Positions 1-10,883 of a stretch of DNA of 64,000 bases are shown here, piece by piece. Position numbers and translations under genes: made by a program. Each line of letters begins with the position of its first letter. Positions within the stretch are counted from its first letter, which is position 1. Under the pieces are notes generated by a model, which made no database searches, was not told the origin of the DNA, and saw only the letters and a list, made by a program, of their open reading frames with translations. Where the stretch lies: contig JAJEKV010000005.1 in the NCBI GenBank assembly GCA_021234155.1, positions 9,976,572 through 10,040,571 on the forward strand, read 5' to 3'. The DNA is from Isoetes taiwanensis. Lineage: Eukaryota > Streptophyta > Lycopodiopsida > Isoetales > Isoetaceae.

Positions 1-365
1 ACATGACAATTGCTTAATGACATGCCAATTGCAAAATGTTACACAAAAATGATGGTTTCAATTATAGCTAAGTAAGATCTGCACCTAAATTGATCACATC
101 AAATTATCGTAAACTAAATCTAAATTGATATTTAATACTCATTAATTCTGTCAAACTGAACAAATAAATGGATATGGTTCACACTTGAACAGTTTGGACC
201 TTAAGGCGACATTCCCTTGCCATCATAAATTCACTTCTTGCTTTGAACTTGACTTTAGGGTCTTCTCATGTACGTCATGTAGAGTGCTTGCTTGTATATA
301 TGTGGATATTATTAGCTAAGCGCCATAATTAGACAGTAACCAGTAAACCAGCCACAGTAATCTGT
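1..365. other. AT-rich intergenic sequence
   Basis: No coding signal was seen on either strand. The right part contains one copy of the 18-bp sequence ATTATTAGCTAAGCGCCA (308-325), which recurs at 2004-2021. Confidence 0.5.
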
Positions 366-988
366 AAACCAACTTTTACTGGTCTAGACTAGTCTTTTGA
401 CAGACTAGCTAGTTTTTGTCCCACTGCCAACGAGCAGCCAAAGTGGAGGACATGTATAGGCTTTTAAGTTCTACCACGTCGGGGATCATGGCCGTATAAC
501 CCCAGTAACCAACTCCCAAATATAAACATACACTGGCCGGATTTGAACCCCCGACCAAGTGCACATTTATTTTGGCATTACTAGGCCTATACCAACTCAC
601 CACACATCCGTTGGGCAAAACTTTGGCCATACATGCACACTTTGTAGGCAGGATTAAATCCCACCTTGAGGAAGTTTTCGGATCCTAGGGGCAACTCTAG
701 GGGCATCGCCGAACCTAGCGTCACCAGCCTAGTGCCGCCAATGCCACGATGACTTTTGGGCATCCTAGGACCGAGGGCTTTAGACAAGAACCAAGAAACC
801 AGCCACGAATCAGAAACCAACTTTTACTGGTCTAGACTAGTCTTTTGACAGACTAGCTAGTTTTTGTCCCACTGCCAACGAGCAGCCAAAGTGGAGGACA
901 TGTATAGGCATTTAAGTTCTACCACGTCGGGGATCATGGCCGTATAACCCCAGTAACCAACTCCCAAATATAAACATACACTGGCCGG
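366..988. repeat. Pair of 175-bp direct repeats
   Basis: The block 366-540 is repeated at 814-988 with very few differences, from AAACCAACTTTTACTGG to CACTGGCCGG. Each copy holds overlapping short palindromes around GACTAGTC and GACTAGCTAG. Weaker similarity extends about 25 bp upstream of each copy. Reverse-strand frames across both copies encode the same peptide only because the DNA is duplicated; there is no independent sign of coding. Confidence 0.8.
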
Positions 989-1146
989 GGGTTTCTCATT
1001 CATCTCAGCAGATTTTCTACAATGGTGGACAGTGGATAGCCGCACACATGCGAACTACCCATTAAAAAATAAAGGGAAAATCCAATTATATCATTTGGAC
1101 CCCAAAACAAATACAAGTGGCTGATGTACCTGCCGAAAGCTTATCA

Positions 1147-1193
1147 CCGGGATTAAAAAACCCCGCCCTTTCGGGTTTTCGAGGAAAAACCCT
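1147..1193 (-). repeat. C-rich dispersed repeat, copy 1
   Basis: The stretch from CCGGGATTAAAAAACCCC to GAGGAAAAACCCT matches the reverse complement of 41822-41869 (TTTTTCCATCGAAAACCC through TTTTTTAATCCGGG). Both contain runs of A, C and G that can pair with each other. It is a dispersed repeat present in opposite orientations; its family is unknown. Confidence 0.55.
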
Positions 1194-1441
1194 AGTGACA
1201 AGCCTTCGGCAAGGGGCTTAGACAAACGTAAGGCATAGAATCGCTCCCAAAAACCCGCGCATGGAGAAATCAAAACGGATGGCGCCAAAACCCGTACGCA
1301 CATCACCAACAACAAACGAAAAACATACCAAAGAATAGCATCACCCGGTGGGTGGAAAAAAGCATCACCCAATCGGGTGGAAAAACATGATAAACGTAAC
1401 TTGTACAAAATATAATAAACAAAGAAGGGGGAGGGTGGGTT

Positions 1442-2006
1442 CAAAGAGAATAAGGTATCACGAGAGAAGAGGAAGCGCCGATGAAACGTCGATGAAGAAC
1501 TCTGCAATAAGTAGCAAACACCCAACCTGATGAACGGCCCAAAACGCATGCGATGCATGCATGCGACGCATGCAATGCATGCATGCTCGTCTTGAGCAAG
1601 AATGCCGATTCGCTACGCGAATCGACGACATTCTTGCACTGCGACTCGCATGAAACCAACAAAGCGCCCGAATACCAAAGGACTTCCTTAACAAACTAAG
1701 ATCGAGGACGAAGGTCACAGGATGAAGGCTAAAGGCCGGAAAGGACAGCAGGAAAGCAACGCCAAATTGGCCAAACCAGGCAGGAAGAAGCCCCTCCCCT
1801 GCCTGGAAACAAATCAAAGAGAATAAGGTACTGCTGAGAGAAGAGGAAGCGCCGATGAAATGTCGATGAAGAACTCTGCAATAAGTAGCAAACACCCAAC
1901 CTGATGAACGGCCCAAAACGCATGCGATGCATGCATGCGACGCATGCAATGCATGCATGCTCGTCTTGAGCAAGAATGCCGATTCGCTACGCGAATCAAC
2001 GACATT
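1442..2006. repeat. Pair of ~191-bp direct repeats with GCATGC palindromes
   Basis: The block 1442-1632 recurs at 1815-2006 with few changes. Each copy contains a cluster of nested GCATGC/ATGCAT palindromes (1546-1586 and 1920-1960), followed by a perfect 7-bp hairpin GATTCGC-TAC-GCGAATC. Between the copies lies another perfect 9-bp stem, CCAGGCAGG...CCTGCCTGG (about 1776-1806). Open frames across this interval are by-products of the repeats. Confidence 0.75.
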
Positions 2007-2344
2007 ATTAGCTAAGCGCCAACCACCACATCAAATAGTTGAGTCTCATTTTAATTTGACAATGGGGCAATCATAAGTTTGATGGGTAAAAGATAGCTAG
2101 ATCGATGCCATGCTTCAAAGTGGGCTTTCCCATGGAGTTGATGTAAATTATTCAACACATAATACAGACACTCGCACGCAACACACACAATCTTCTTCCT
2201 TTTATCTTAATAAATGTTTAATCTCTTTCTTCTGCCCACTCTAGCTTCATCAAATAATTCCAACAAACAAAAATATATATAGGGCCAAACGTAATAATGT
2301 TTTGCCAACTCTGCAACCGGTCCAAGTAATTCCTCAAGCCTGCA

Positions 2345-3450
2345 TTGCTGAGACTAGAAGCAACAAACCTAAGCTATGGAGAGGAGCGACAACTGCGCAC
2401 TACCAATTCGCAATCCCAGGTAGACATGCAAACCCAAAACGCGATCCGCAACTCTCCAACTTCACTAACGCACGATGCTCTTTCATTGTGCAGTAAAAAA
2501 AACAATGGCCGTACCAAATCAGGCACACAAACGTAAGGCACCATCCTCGACGAGATGTCAATGCTCATGTTCACTAACCTCAACATGATAGTCAGGAAAA
2601 TAGAAGAAGTGACGAAGCAACCACCAAGCAAGTTCCTGCGAACATGGGCGATAATCCTCGTCGGCAACCACGCCCAGCTCCCTCCCATATGCAAGCACAA
2701 AAAGAGGGACGCCAATAACGTGTGCAAGATGTGCACCCTCGCCAACAGCCCCTACTTCGTGCAAGCAAAGAAGAACCACTTGACACAATCCATCAGGCAC
2801 TCCTCCGACCCAGAGTACGTGACCTTCCTCAACGCCATAAGAGAAAGGCCGCCGACCTAGAGTGAGCTCACGTAAATACTGGGAGCCCACATCATCGACA
2901 AAGAAGAAGCGCTCGACAAGATTGACAGTAACACTACGGTGCTGTGCACCCACCACGAGGACATCCGACATTACAACGCGATGGCCATGATCAAGATGTT
3001 CCCCAGCGATCGTGTCCATGAGATACGAGTACACACTAACGCAACAACATAAGATAGAATGAGCAGCTAGACCAAGAACCCAGCATTCCACCAGATACCT
3101 TACGTCCATGTAGGATGCAAAGCCATAATCGTTACCAACATAGATATACCGGGAAGAATGACAGGAACAGTCACATATATAGAGACCAACAAGCAAACAG
3201 GAGACGCGAAAGGCATCACGGTCCACATCGACAACTTCCTCCACCACATGCATGTCATGCGAATGCTGGTCGAGTTACAAAGAGCCAGAGCTCCACGATA
3301 GAAGGCAACACAATCATAGTCGTGAGGATGGCATTCATGCCTGGGATACTGTATGTGATGCTATCGCGAACAAAGGACAGGAAACAACTGTCGATCGTGT
3401 TGTTAATCAAGACAGCGGACTTCCAGCTGAACAAAATGCTGCTATTGTAG
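2345..3450 (+). pseudogene. PIF1-family helicase pseudogene (possibly Helitron-derived)
   Basis: The second plus frame reads through most of the C-terminal half of a PIF1-type 5'-to-3' DNA helicase. Visible motifs in order are ILDEMSML (Walker B-like, near 2545), VGNHAQLPPI (normally VGD..QLPPV, near 2670), VLCTHHEDIRHYNA (near 2940) and AIIVTNIDIPGRMTGT (near 3125). After a frameshift near 3255 comes KSQSSTIEG, then LYVMLSRTKDR (motif VI). In-frame stops lie at about 2534, 2858, 3049 and 3067. The Walker A loop is not recognisable. PIF1 helicases are cellular genes and are also the helicase half of Helitron proteins. The missing Rep domain means the Helitron origin is inference. It is clearly nonfunctional. 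Confidence 0.75.
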
Positions 3451-3540
3451 CTTCTTCAAAACCTGTGGTAATCCCCACTTTGTCGTACAAGGGGTTTTCG
3501 TACATTTTCCAAATGCCATCGGGTTAAGGATTCTTTCTAT

Positions 3541-4416
3541 CAAGGTCCAATGTAACACATATATTAATACATATTCTCTTCGCATGCCACCAACTACAAT
3601 TAAATCCAACTCAAATCTATCTATCTAGCCTTGTTCCCAACCCTGCAGTTCTGCTAGTTTCTTTTAGGTAACTTCAGGTTTATGGGCTTCTGGTGGCGCC
3701 GCTTACAACGCCGCCATAACTTCCCTTGCAGCGGCAGCTGGCCATTTTTGTGGAAACACCATTCCCACCATAGACGCCAGCCAGAGCTTCTCTTGCAGCA
3801 GCAACGGTAGCTTCCTTCGTGCAGCGGCCGGATTGAGCGGCCGGAACAAGGGCGTCTGCTTTTAACAGGGAATGGGCTGAATCTTTGTCTCTGCACAAAC
3901 AAGGAATGTTTGAAATTTCTTTGATTCTTCAGGTAGCAGCCGACGAACAAACAAGGAATGGGCTGAGGTAAGCTTGAAGAATGGGCATAAACAAGGAATG
4001 TTTCGCATAAATAGGGAATGGACTGAAGCTTACATTATGGTAAGCTTGAAGAGCGGGATGTAAGAATGTAAGCATGTAGGCTACCATTCACGTGAAATTA
4101 TTATTACTTCTTGTTTTAACAGAAATCATCTACGCCATCAGAGTTCATCCATCACCAGGAGCTGTGATTTTTCATCAACGGGGTAGCCCTAAGTCTAGCG
4201 CTGTTAAGAAAACCTTGCATATGCATGTGAATATAAGCTTGAGAACCTTGCTTGAAAAATGTAAGCTACAACCGCTGCTAGAAATGGCATGCAAAATCCC
4301 TCTCTGCTTCGCTTGCGAAATCCCTCTGTGCTTCGCTTCCAAGAGTCAACGGCGAAAAACAAGACCGAAATTTCCATCAAAGGCCGGTTTATGTTTGGTA
4401 GCCGGCCGAATTTTGG
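3541..4416. other. Noncoding sequence with short repeats
   Basis: The stretch holds scattered near-copies of AAACAAGGAATG and GGAATGGRCTGA (about 3865-4030) and a small inverted pair around GAAGCTTAC...GTAAGCTTG. Open frames on both strands lack recognisable domains. No gene is called. Confidence 0.4.
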
Positions 4417-4492
4417 GGTTTCCGACCGGTAAACCGGCAGGTGGCGCCGCCGCTTGTGGCAGCGCTGCCTGCCGGTTTACCGACCGGAAACC
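4417..4492. repeat. Inverted repeat, 25-bp arms
   Basis: The left arm 4417-4441 (GGTTTCCGACCGGTAAACCG...) pairs with 4468-4492 (...CGGTTTACCGACCGGAAACC) with a two-base mismatch. A GC-rich spacer of 26 bp separates the arms. It could be a small foldback element or the end of a retroelement. No target duplication was found. Confidence 0.65.
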
Positions 4493-4723
4493 CTTCAATC
4501 CGGTCGATTACCTAGCACTTATACTCCTCCCTTTTCCTATTGCCCTCTTATGCATGTCAGGTTTTGCGCCTTTTTGAGGACAATGTGTCTATGTTTTCCT
4601 ACATTGGGGTTCTTAAACCTTCAATCGGGCTGGTTACCTAGCACTTATACTCCTCCCTTTTCCCCTTGCCCTTGCATCTTCTTGAGGACAATGTGCCTAG
4701 GCTTCTCTACATTGGGGTTCTTT
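4493..4723 (+). repeat. Tandem duplication of a ~115-bp unit
   Basis: Two consecutive units (4493-4614 and 4619-4723) share ACCTAGCACTTATACTCCTC and TTGAGGACAATGTG, ending ACATTGGGGTTCTT. A TTGAGGACAATGTG motif followed by a G-rich tract resembles sequence just after pol in some plant gypsy elements, so a retroelement origin is possible but unproven. Confidence 0.6.
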
Positions 4724-5340
4724 GTGACAATCAGAGCTCACTCTTCCAGCCATAACTCTCTTATTCAGACGAGTTATGGGAGGTGCCGCCACAATTCAGA
4801 AACTAGACTTCGAGACGGTTCCAGTGAACTAAATATCGCCTCAATCGGAGCACTGTTGTGGAGATATAGCTAATTGAAGTTCAGATTCTATTTATAGAAG
4901 TCTCTGCGACTTTAGCCTTCTTTGGCCTTGTCTTTGCCTTTGCGTTTGCGTTTGCCTTTGCCGTTTGTTCCCAACCATGATATATACTAGCTCTATATGA
5001 TTTCGCCCAATGCATAATCATATTGGCCACTCCCACGAGCTCATTGTTAGATATTAACCTTATATCAGTTAAGTTCTTAGATTGCAGGTTAGCCTCTGGC
5101 ATGCATCTAGGCTTTGTAGACGGTTGCAAACAATGGGCATAGTTTGTTCCTAGGTAGTACCTGCTGTCTAATGGTCATGCTAGTAATTGCGTGCTTTAGC
5201 TCAGATTAGAGTGCAGACTACAGCTTCCTAAGTTTTGTGCCTTGTTTGGTAGACATATGATGGCATGTCTGTTGTTCCTACCTAAAAAATGAGGGCTTGT
5301 AGGCCTGCTACCGTTTAACTGTGTGCTGGATTATAGGAGA
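4724..5340. other. Noncoding sequence
   Basis: It contains a short run of TTTGCC/TTTGCG repeats (about 4925-4965). No coding signal or known element was recognised. Confidence 0.4.
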
Positions 5341-5635
5341 TTGGATTATAGGAGATTGGTGCACTCTTATTTTTTGGAATAAAGCCTATTCTATTATTTA
5401 TTGGAATATAGCCTATTCTATTTAGGGTGCACGACCAAACTACCCCTATGAGTTTATGTAATTACCAAAATGCCCTTATGAGTCTTAAATTTACCAAAAT
5501 GCCCCTACACACCTACAATACACAAGGGCATTTTGGTAATTTTGAAACTCATAAGGGTATTTTGGTAATTACACAAACTCATAGGGGTATTTTGGTAGTT
5601 TTCCCTTCTATTTATTGGATTATAGGAGATTGGTG
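5341..5635. mobile_element. Foldback MITE-like insertion with 21-bp flanking duplication
   Basis: TTGGATTATAGGAGATTGGTG occurs at 5341-5361 and 5615-5635, enclosing 253 bp. Inside are two ~66-bp arms in inverted orientation (5441-5506 and 5525-5590), built of repeats such as CCAAAATGCCCTTATGAG. A smaller GTGCAC...GTGCAC inverted pair lies at the left. The fold-back structure is directly visible. The 21-bp flank may be a long target duplication or part of a local tandem, because the left copy is itself preceded by a partial second copy. Confidence 0.65.
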
Positions 5636-5639
5636 ACCC

Positions 5640-6444
5640 TAAAAGAGTATCAACTCCTAGCAATATCAAGAGCAGTATCTCATAATGCTCATCTTGCTAC
5701 CTTGTTGAGAAATGTTACCAAATCAAAAGATCATGCCATAAGAATGGTAAGGACAGAATTTGAACAGGGTAAATTTCATGATGAAGATGGGATAACTCAG
5801 AAGTGCTTTATGCTGGAAAATACAAAAAGAACAAAGATAAAAAGAAAATAGGGCCATGTTTTAATTGTGATGGTTATGGACATCTTAAGGCAGACTATCC
5901 AAACGCTGGGAAAGAAATAGTGTGCTATAATTGTAAAGGCAAGGATCACATGGCTGCAAGCTGTCCAAGTCCTAAGTGTCCTAGAGGGAAAGGGAAGGAT
6001 AAACCTACGGCAACCAAGAAAGGACATGAAATTAGGAGGAGAGCTGCAAGAAGGAATCCTACAGTAAACCTAACTGAAGAAAATCGTGCTGAAGCAGATG
6101 AACACGATGGAGATGCAGAGGTAAGAATTTCTGAAATGAACTCCTTAATTAGGAATAGAATTGACCATAATGCATTGATACTAGATTCTGGAGCTGTAAA
6201 GACAGTAGCTGCCAGTTCCAACATCCTTAAAAGCTGCAAAGGAAGAAAGGGAGGACATGTCCAATTAGGAAATGGGGAGCTTCAGGAGATAGAAGACGTA
6301 GGTGTATTAGAATTGTTTGATTTATAAGGGAAAAAGATACAATTAGAGAATGTGCTTTGTGTGCCAGGCCTAGTAAGAAATTTGATATCTGTTTCTCAAC
6401 TAGTGGACCTAGGTTATAAGGTCCTGTTTGAAAAATTGCAATAA
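5640..6444 (+). pseudogene. Ty1/copia retrotransposon fragment: gag C-terminus and protease
   Basis: This is the 3' end of copia gag and the start of pol. After a frameshift near 5800 the frame carries two CCHC zinc knuckles: CFNCDGYGHLKADY, whose last Cys is Tyr, and CYNCKGKDHMAASC, intact. A basic stretch follows, then the aspartic protease centre LILDSGA (about 6175) and the typical LENVLCVPGLVRNLISVSQL segment. An in-frame TAA lies at 6325-6327, and the reading frame ends at 6442-6444 where copia homology stops. Integrase, reverse transcriptase and LTRs are absent, so it is a truncated remnant. In intact elements gag packages RNA and the protease matures the polyprotein. Confidence 0.85.
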
Positions 6445-6795
6445 CCACGATTCCATTATTTTGAAATTATTCCATCATTTTGAAATTTACAAATAGTGAC
6501 AACCCCAATTTCAACAATGTGGAATTGCATGTAAATATTTTTTATTATCAACCTTAATTCGAACAGGCCTCAAATTACAAGTTAACACTTATTACAAGCC
6601 AGTATTCCACATTCAAGTAGATGTAACTCAAGTAGATAATCACAAGCCAGTATTTCACATTCAAGTAGAGTAAGATACTCATATACTGAAAGTAAGATTA
6701 CAATGAAAACACGAAGACAATGAGAAAATGCACTGAAAGTAGGATTACAACAAAAGTAAGATTCACGTCATAAGATACTCATGAACTCTCGTACT
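6445..6795. other. AT-rich sequence with short direct repeats
   Basis: CACAAGCCAGTATTYCACAT and AAGTAAGATTACAA recur two or three times. No coding content was seen. Confidence 0.4.
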
Positions 6796-7490
6796 TTATT
6801 TTGCTTGTTCGGCTATCTTCTCTAGTGACTTCAGAACTTTATCCTTCACAGAGATTGGAATCTTCATGCACACCTTTCTCGGATCCACCTTGCCCTTTCT
6901 GGGGTTCCATGACATCAACACAGATTTTATTTCCACCCATTGGGCCGGATCACTTGCATCATACTTCCATTGCTTATTAAAACAATCTTTGTAGCGCTTT
7001 TTTTCAGTAATGACTCCTTTTCCACTTACTGGACACCACCACTCACGCACCTTCTTTCTGTTAGGGTTATTAGCTTCCCTACAAACACTCGAGATGGTAT
7101 ACCCTAACCAAATAGGATAAGTATCTTCATCTGATGGCCTGACGATCAAATATTAGCCATCCTTCAAATCCATCTTAGGATCATATGGAGCAAGTCCATA
7201 ATACTTGGGATGCTCTTTTCTAGGTCCAACATAGTGCTCTTCATCCTCTTCCACCTCCTCTTCAGACTCCTCTGTCATCAAGTGGATCGACTGCTGATCA
7301 GGTTGGAATTGACCATGGTCGAGCCTCCATCGACTTTGAGGTAGCCAACCCTCTCGAAGGACGCTACTACTTGTGTCCAAACTCCCTAAAAGAATATGAA
7401 CTTCATTCCAATAATTTATAAGTGCTTCATTGCACGCTCTTCTCTCTGGTGCTATGTGTTTATCTGCTAAGGATTTCTCCCAGTACTTTA
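6796..7490 (-). pseudogene. Unrecognised protein C-terminus with acidic stretch and WLG motif
   Basis: One reverse-strand frame runs from about 7490 to the stop at 6796, broken only by a TAA at about 7153. In order it shows KYWEKSLADK and RRACNEALINYWNEV, then GWLPQSRWRLDHG, an acidic run EESEEEVEEDEE, YYGLAPYDPKMDLKDG, the stop, then YLIVRPSDEDTYPIWLG, and a conserved-looking tail ending SLEKIAEQAK. The VRP...P.WLG pattern resembles the small beta-barrel modules at the ends of several plant transposase-like proteins. No family can be named. The upstream end abuts a dispersed repeat (7494-7650), suggesting truncation by it. Confidence 0.5.
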
Positions 7491-7493
7491 TAT

Positions 7494-7650
7494 CCCGGGG
7501 GCTTCACCCCTTTATATAGAGCATATGGCATGTGCATGCAAGGGGTCGACTGAAACCCCCCTGTATACGGCTTTTTGCGGGCGAAACCCCCCAACCATAC
7601 GTACATATAAATTTTAATTTTTGGCCCCTTATTCGTACATGTACTCCAGT
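7494..7650 (+). repeat. CCCGGGGG/GTATACG dispersed repeat, copy A
   Basis: It runs from CCCGGGGGCTTCACCCC through GCAAGGGGTCGACTGAAACC and CTGTATACGGCTTTTT. The same order of blocks occurs at 42121-42290 and, on the other strand, at 54715-54820. The three copies define a family rich in short palindromes. Its coding capacity and classification are unknown. Confidence 0.65.
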
Positions 7651-7972
7651 CCCACCTAGCAATCCATATACCCTTTCCCATACATATACTGGACACCATA
7701 AGAAAAGTCCTAGCCCTTGTAGCACATATGGTAACACATCATTTTTTGAATATCTTTTTAGTCATTACAAGAGCTAGCTAAGCTAGTTTGTTGTAGGGGT
7801 TTGGAGTTTGATTATTCAAATAGAAGCCCATATTAAATGCAAGGTTTAAAGGGGGATTAACATCATAATGCAAGGTTAACAGGGGGATCTAAGTTGATTA
7901 GGGAGTTGAATTATCAATTGCCCTACAAAGTTTATAAGGCAAGATCAACAAGATCAAATAGCTTCACAATTA
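7651..7972. other. Noncoding flank of the CACATC element
   Basis: It contains two loose copies of AAGGGGGATTAACATCATAATGC-like sequence, similar in style to the repeats after 15668 on the far side of the element. That is consistent with insertion into a pre-existing repeat tract. No gene was seen. Confidence 0.4.
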
Positions 7973-7989
7973 TTACACATCAAAAATGA

Positions 7990-8530
7990 TGCCCATATCC
8001 TCCTTAAAATCCCCCATAAAAAACCCCTTAAAATCCCCCTTTTCGTGGAATGAACATGATTTTCAGAAATGGGGTATTTGGCCACAATCCCCCGTTGTGA
8101 TTTTGTAGATTAATATCCCCTTATTTGAATTTTCTTTATATCCCCCATTGCCATATGCAATGGTCATACCCCTTTTCTCACAAATAATGTTTATACCCCT
8201 TTCTAGGAACAATCCCCCTTTGTGATTTTGTAGTTTAATATACCCTTATTCCGTTCATACCCCTTATTCCGTTCATACCCCTCTTCTCAACCATCCTCCT
8301 TTTATGTTTAATATCCCCTTATTCCGTTCATACCCCTTTTATGTTTATACTCCTTTTCCATTCATACTCCTTTTATGTTTCATATCCCCTTATTCCGTTC
8401 ATACCCCTCTTCTCAACCATCCCCCTTTTGTGACCTTGTAATTTAATATCCCATACTCTTAATACCCTTCTTGTATTTAATATCCCGTACTTAGTTAATA
8501 CCCTTTTCTCAGCAATCTCCCCTTTTTATT
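7990..8530 (+). repeat. C-rich subterminal array (left)
   Basis: Degenerate units built on ATCCCCTTATTCCGTTCATA and CCCCTTTT are repeated roughly a dozen times, for example near 8230, 8260, 8320 and 8390. They are interspersed with TTTGTGATTTTGTAGTTTAA. The position just inside the left terminus fits a subterminal transposase-binding array. Confidence 0.7.
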
Positions 8531-8776
8531 TTGTAGTTTACTTAGATCAGATAATAAAGCATATGAAGATGTAGATTTGAATGCAGATAGGACGAAATTG
8601 GATGTGGATTCTATAAAACAAATTATGTTCCATACAAAAAAAAAAAAGAAAGAGAGACTGAAAATTATATGCAATTTCTTAATACCAAGACCATGAATAT
8701 AGAAAGAACAAGTCAGTAAATCAGTCTATTAAGAGATCAAAGATCAGTACATTAGTCATTCCTTATAGCCTGCCAA

Positions 8777-9329
8777 CTATGCGCTGACATCGAAAAACAA
8801 ATCAGATACACAAAACCCCACTTGGTGAGCATTTTTTTTTGCAGCCAACTCAGAATTTTGCTCTAGTAAGTGCTTTACTACTAGATCTAGCTTCTCTAAT
8901 TGACTGAGGTTTCGAATACCTTTAAAAGTCCTTTGTCTAAACATGTTTTGTTCTGCCATAAATTTTGGAATTTGAGTGTACATCTCATTGACAGTTGAGA
9001 TCTTCATTAGAAACATACAAACAGCTTTTTCTTCGACACTGAAAAATGAAAATGTCAATACATGTTAAAATATCAATATAATGTATGCATGTTACCTTAA
9101 GTCCAACGTGTTAACAAGGACTGCATGTCTTTCCTGAGAAGATACAACGTCCTCTTCTTGCTCTGGATTTATAAATCCTGATTAGTAACTTGCATATAAT
9201 ACAAGTTTTTGTTTCTTTCACCGGCGCCTGTTCAAATTCAATATGATTTACAGACATAAGATTAGATCTCATCATAACTTTTGTAAGGCTATAAGAGTCA
9301 AGATCATACCATTTTACAGATGCTGGCAT
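8777..9329 (-). CDS. Two small reverse-strand open frames, unrecognised
   Basis: Frames at 9111-9329 (72 codons) and 8777-9058 (93 codons) could be exon pieces of a captured gene. The second includes the amphipathic stretch SQLEKLDLVVKHLLEQNSEL, predicted helical by eye. No domain, signal peptide or convincing start context was seen. They sit in the cargo of the CACATC element. They may equally be chance open frames. Confidence 0.2.
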
Positions 9330-9333
9330 CCAT

Positions 9334-10860
9334 AGCCATCAGCTCTTCATTTCTGTGATCTAAACATGCCGGATCTGAAGACTCTGTTTTATAGGGAAAC
9401 TGACCATGCAAATCGACCATGCAAAGTGTCGGAATGGAAACATCTTTGTAGATTTGGGCAGAGGATTCCATTTGATCACCTGTATAACAGAAGGGATGCG
9501 TCAGAGTTCTACTTTCAAGGATTAATAGAAGGGTCCCTCCTTGCGTGGGTATAACCGGATTCCATCGCCATCAGCTCTAGTTCTCTGGGGATAAACCTTG
9601 CCGGATTTGAAGACTCTGATTTATAGGGGAAACTGGCCATGCAGCAAAAATGATATCTTTTAGTTAAGCTACAAAAGCCCTATTGATCAGACTCTACCAA
9701 AATAAACAATAGTTGGCTTCCGTATTACATTCAGATTCATAATTCAGTAGACAACTGACAGTCAAATCCAACCACTAGAAATGAATACACAATGTATAAC
9801 TTATAATAGAACTAAGAGTCTTGATTAAAAACCCAAAATTTGAAGCCAGCAACAGGGTAGTGTCATAAAGAAAAAACCTCACCTGCTTTCCTGAGTTCCA
9901 CGAAATGCGATAACAATAGCTTCCAAATCTTGTGCATATCCAACAAAGCCCTGTCATTTTGGGATATAGATTCGTAGATAAGGAGTTAGGCTTCCAAATT
10001 GTGAAACAATATAATATTACTGTAACCAAAATACCTGAAGACAATGTGGTGTATCCCTAACAACCTCAATAACTTTAAATCGCTGCAAGCACAGCACGAT
10101 ATAAGGAGCAGCCCATACAAGAAACGTAAAATAGCCAATCATAGAGAGAAACGAACCTCTGTCAAGCCATGGCATCTAGAACAGTTCCATGCAAGTAAAG
10201 AGGCCGTGTCATCAACACACCTGTCAAAGTAGCACCATATTAGTTTGATTTGTTATTTGTCACAGGTGATTGAGTGAATAGCTCAACTTACTGCCGAAGC
10301 ATACTCTACTAGAATAAGGGCAAGGCTGTGGTTATATATACGGGGCCGTGAAAGACCTGAAGTTTAAGGATTATGCAATGTTAACAGAAGCTGCAGGTCT
10401 CAATTCATCCAATCATAAATACTAAAGTAGACAACAAAGCTTCTAATGGATATGCAAAGCTCAATCGCATGCAGTTGCATGGGGAGGATTATCAGTCGGT
10501 CTTAGCGCCATAGCTGATCCCTCAAGCATTTCAGTGCCGGAATGGAAATGGTCGCCATGGCCAAGTCCTCTCTGCTAAGGCAAAATCAAAAAGCAAGGTC
10601 ACAGGCTCGAGTGTTGCCCGGACGGTCGGAATGGGACAGTCGCCAGTTGCCAGAATCTGTAATGATTTTTTCGTATGGGAAGAGGTAGGTGGGGATACAG
10701 TCTGTCAATCCTCCCATTGGCCCACGTGGCTGCTAAGCCTCAAATTGAACGTTAATGCCCTCTGCCCTCCCGAGTTTATGGTGATAACATTTTAAAAATG
10801 TAAGGTTTCCTCTATGATTCAAGGTTAGGTTTCCATTGAGTTCTCTTTTGCCTGTGGGGG
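9334..10860. other. Cargo region with a ~75-bp direct repeat
   Basis: The block 9334-9420 (CCATCAGCTCT...GCCGGATYTGAAGACTCTG...) recurs at 9567-9642. The rest shows no convincing coding. Short GT/AG-like boundaries suggest captured genic DNA but cannot be assembled into a protein. Confidence 0.35.
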
Positions 10861-10883
10861 TTGATGTTATGTAATTCTCTGGC

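Larger units (their letters stand above)
308..2021. repeat. 1.7-kb segment bounded by 18-bp direct repeats
   Basis: ATTATTAGCTAAGCGCCA occurs at 308-325 and again at 2004-2021, bracketing a segment made largely of two internal direct-repeat pairs. The sequence directly shows the flanking identity. An insertion with a long target duplication, or a duplication by unequal exchange, are both inferences. No transposase or clear inverted termini were seen. Confidence 0.45.

Noticed and set aside
1091-2005. Several overlapping reverse-strand open frames of 60-170 codons
   Set aside because: They are duplicated because the DNA is a direct repeat, and they lack domains or consistent codon use.
3654-3950. 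Reverse-strand frames around 3.7-3.9 kb
   Set aside because: They overlap each other in different frames, with no recognisable protein features.
4092-4577. 161-codon plus-strand frame with a hydrophobic start
   Set aside because: It runs through an inverted repeat and into a tandem repeat, with no domain; likely chance.
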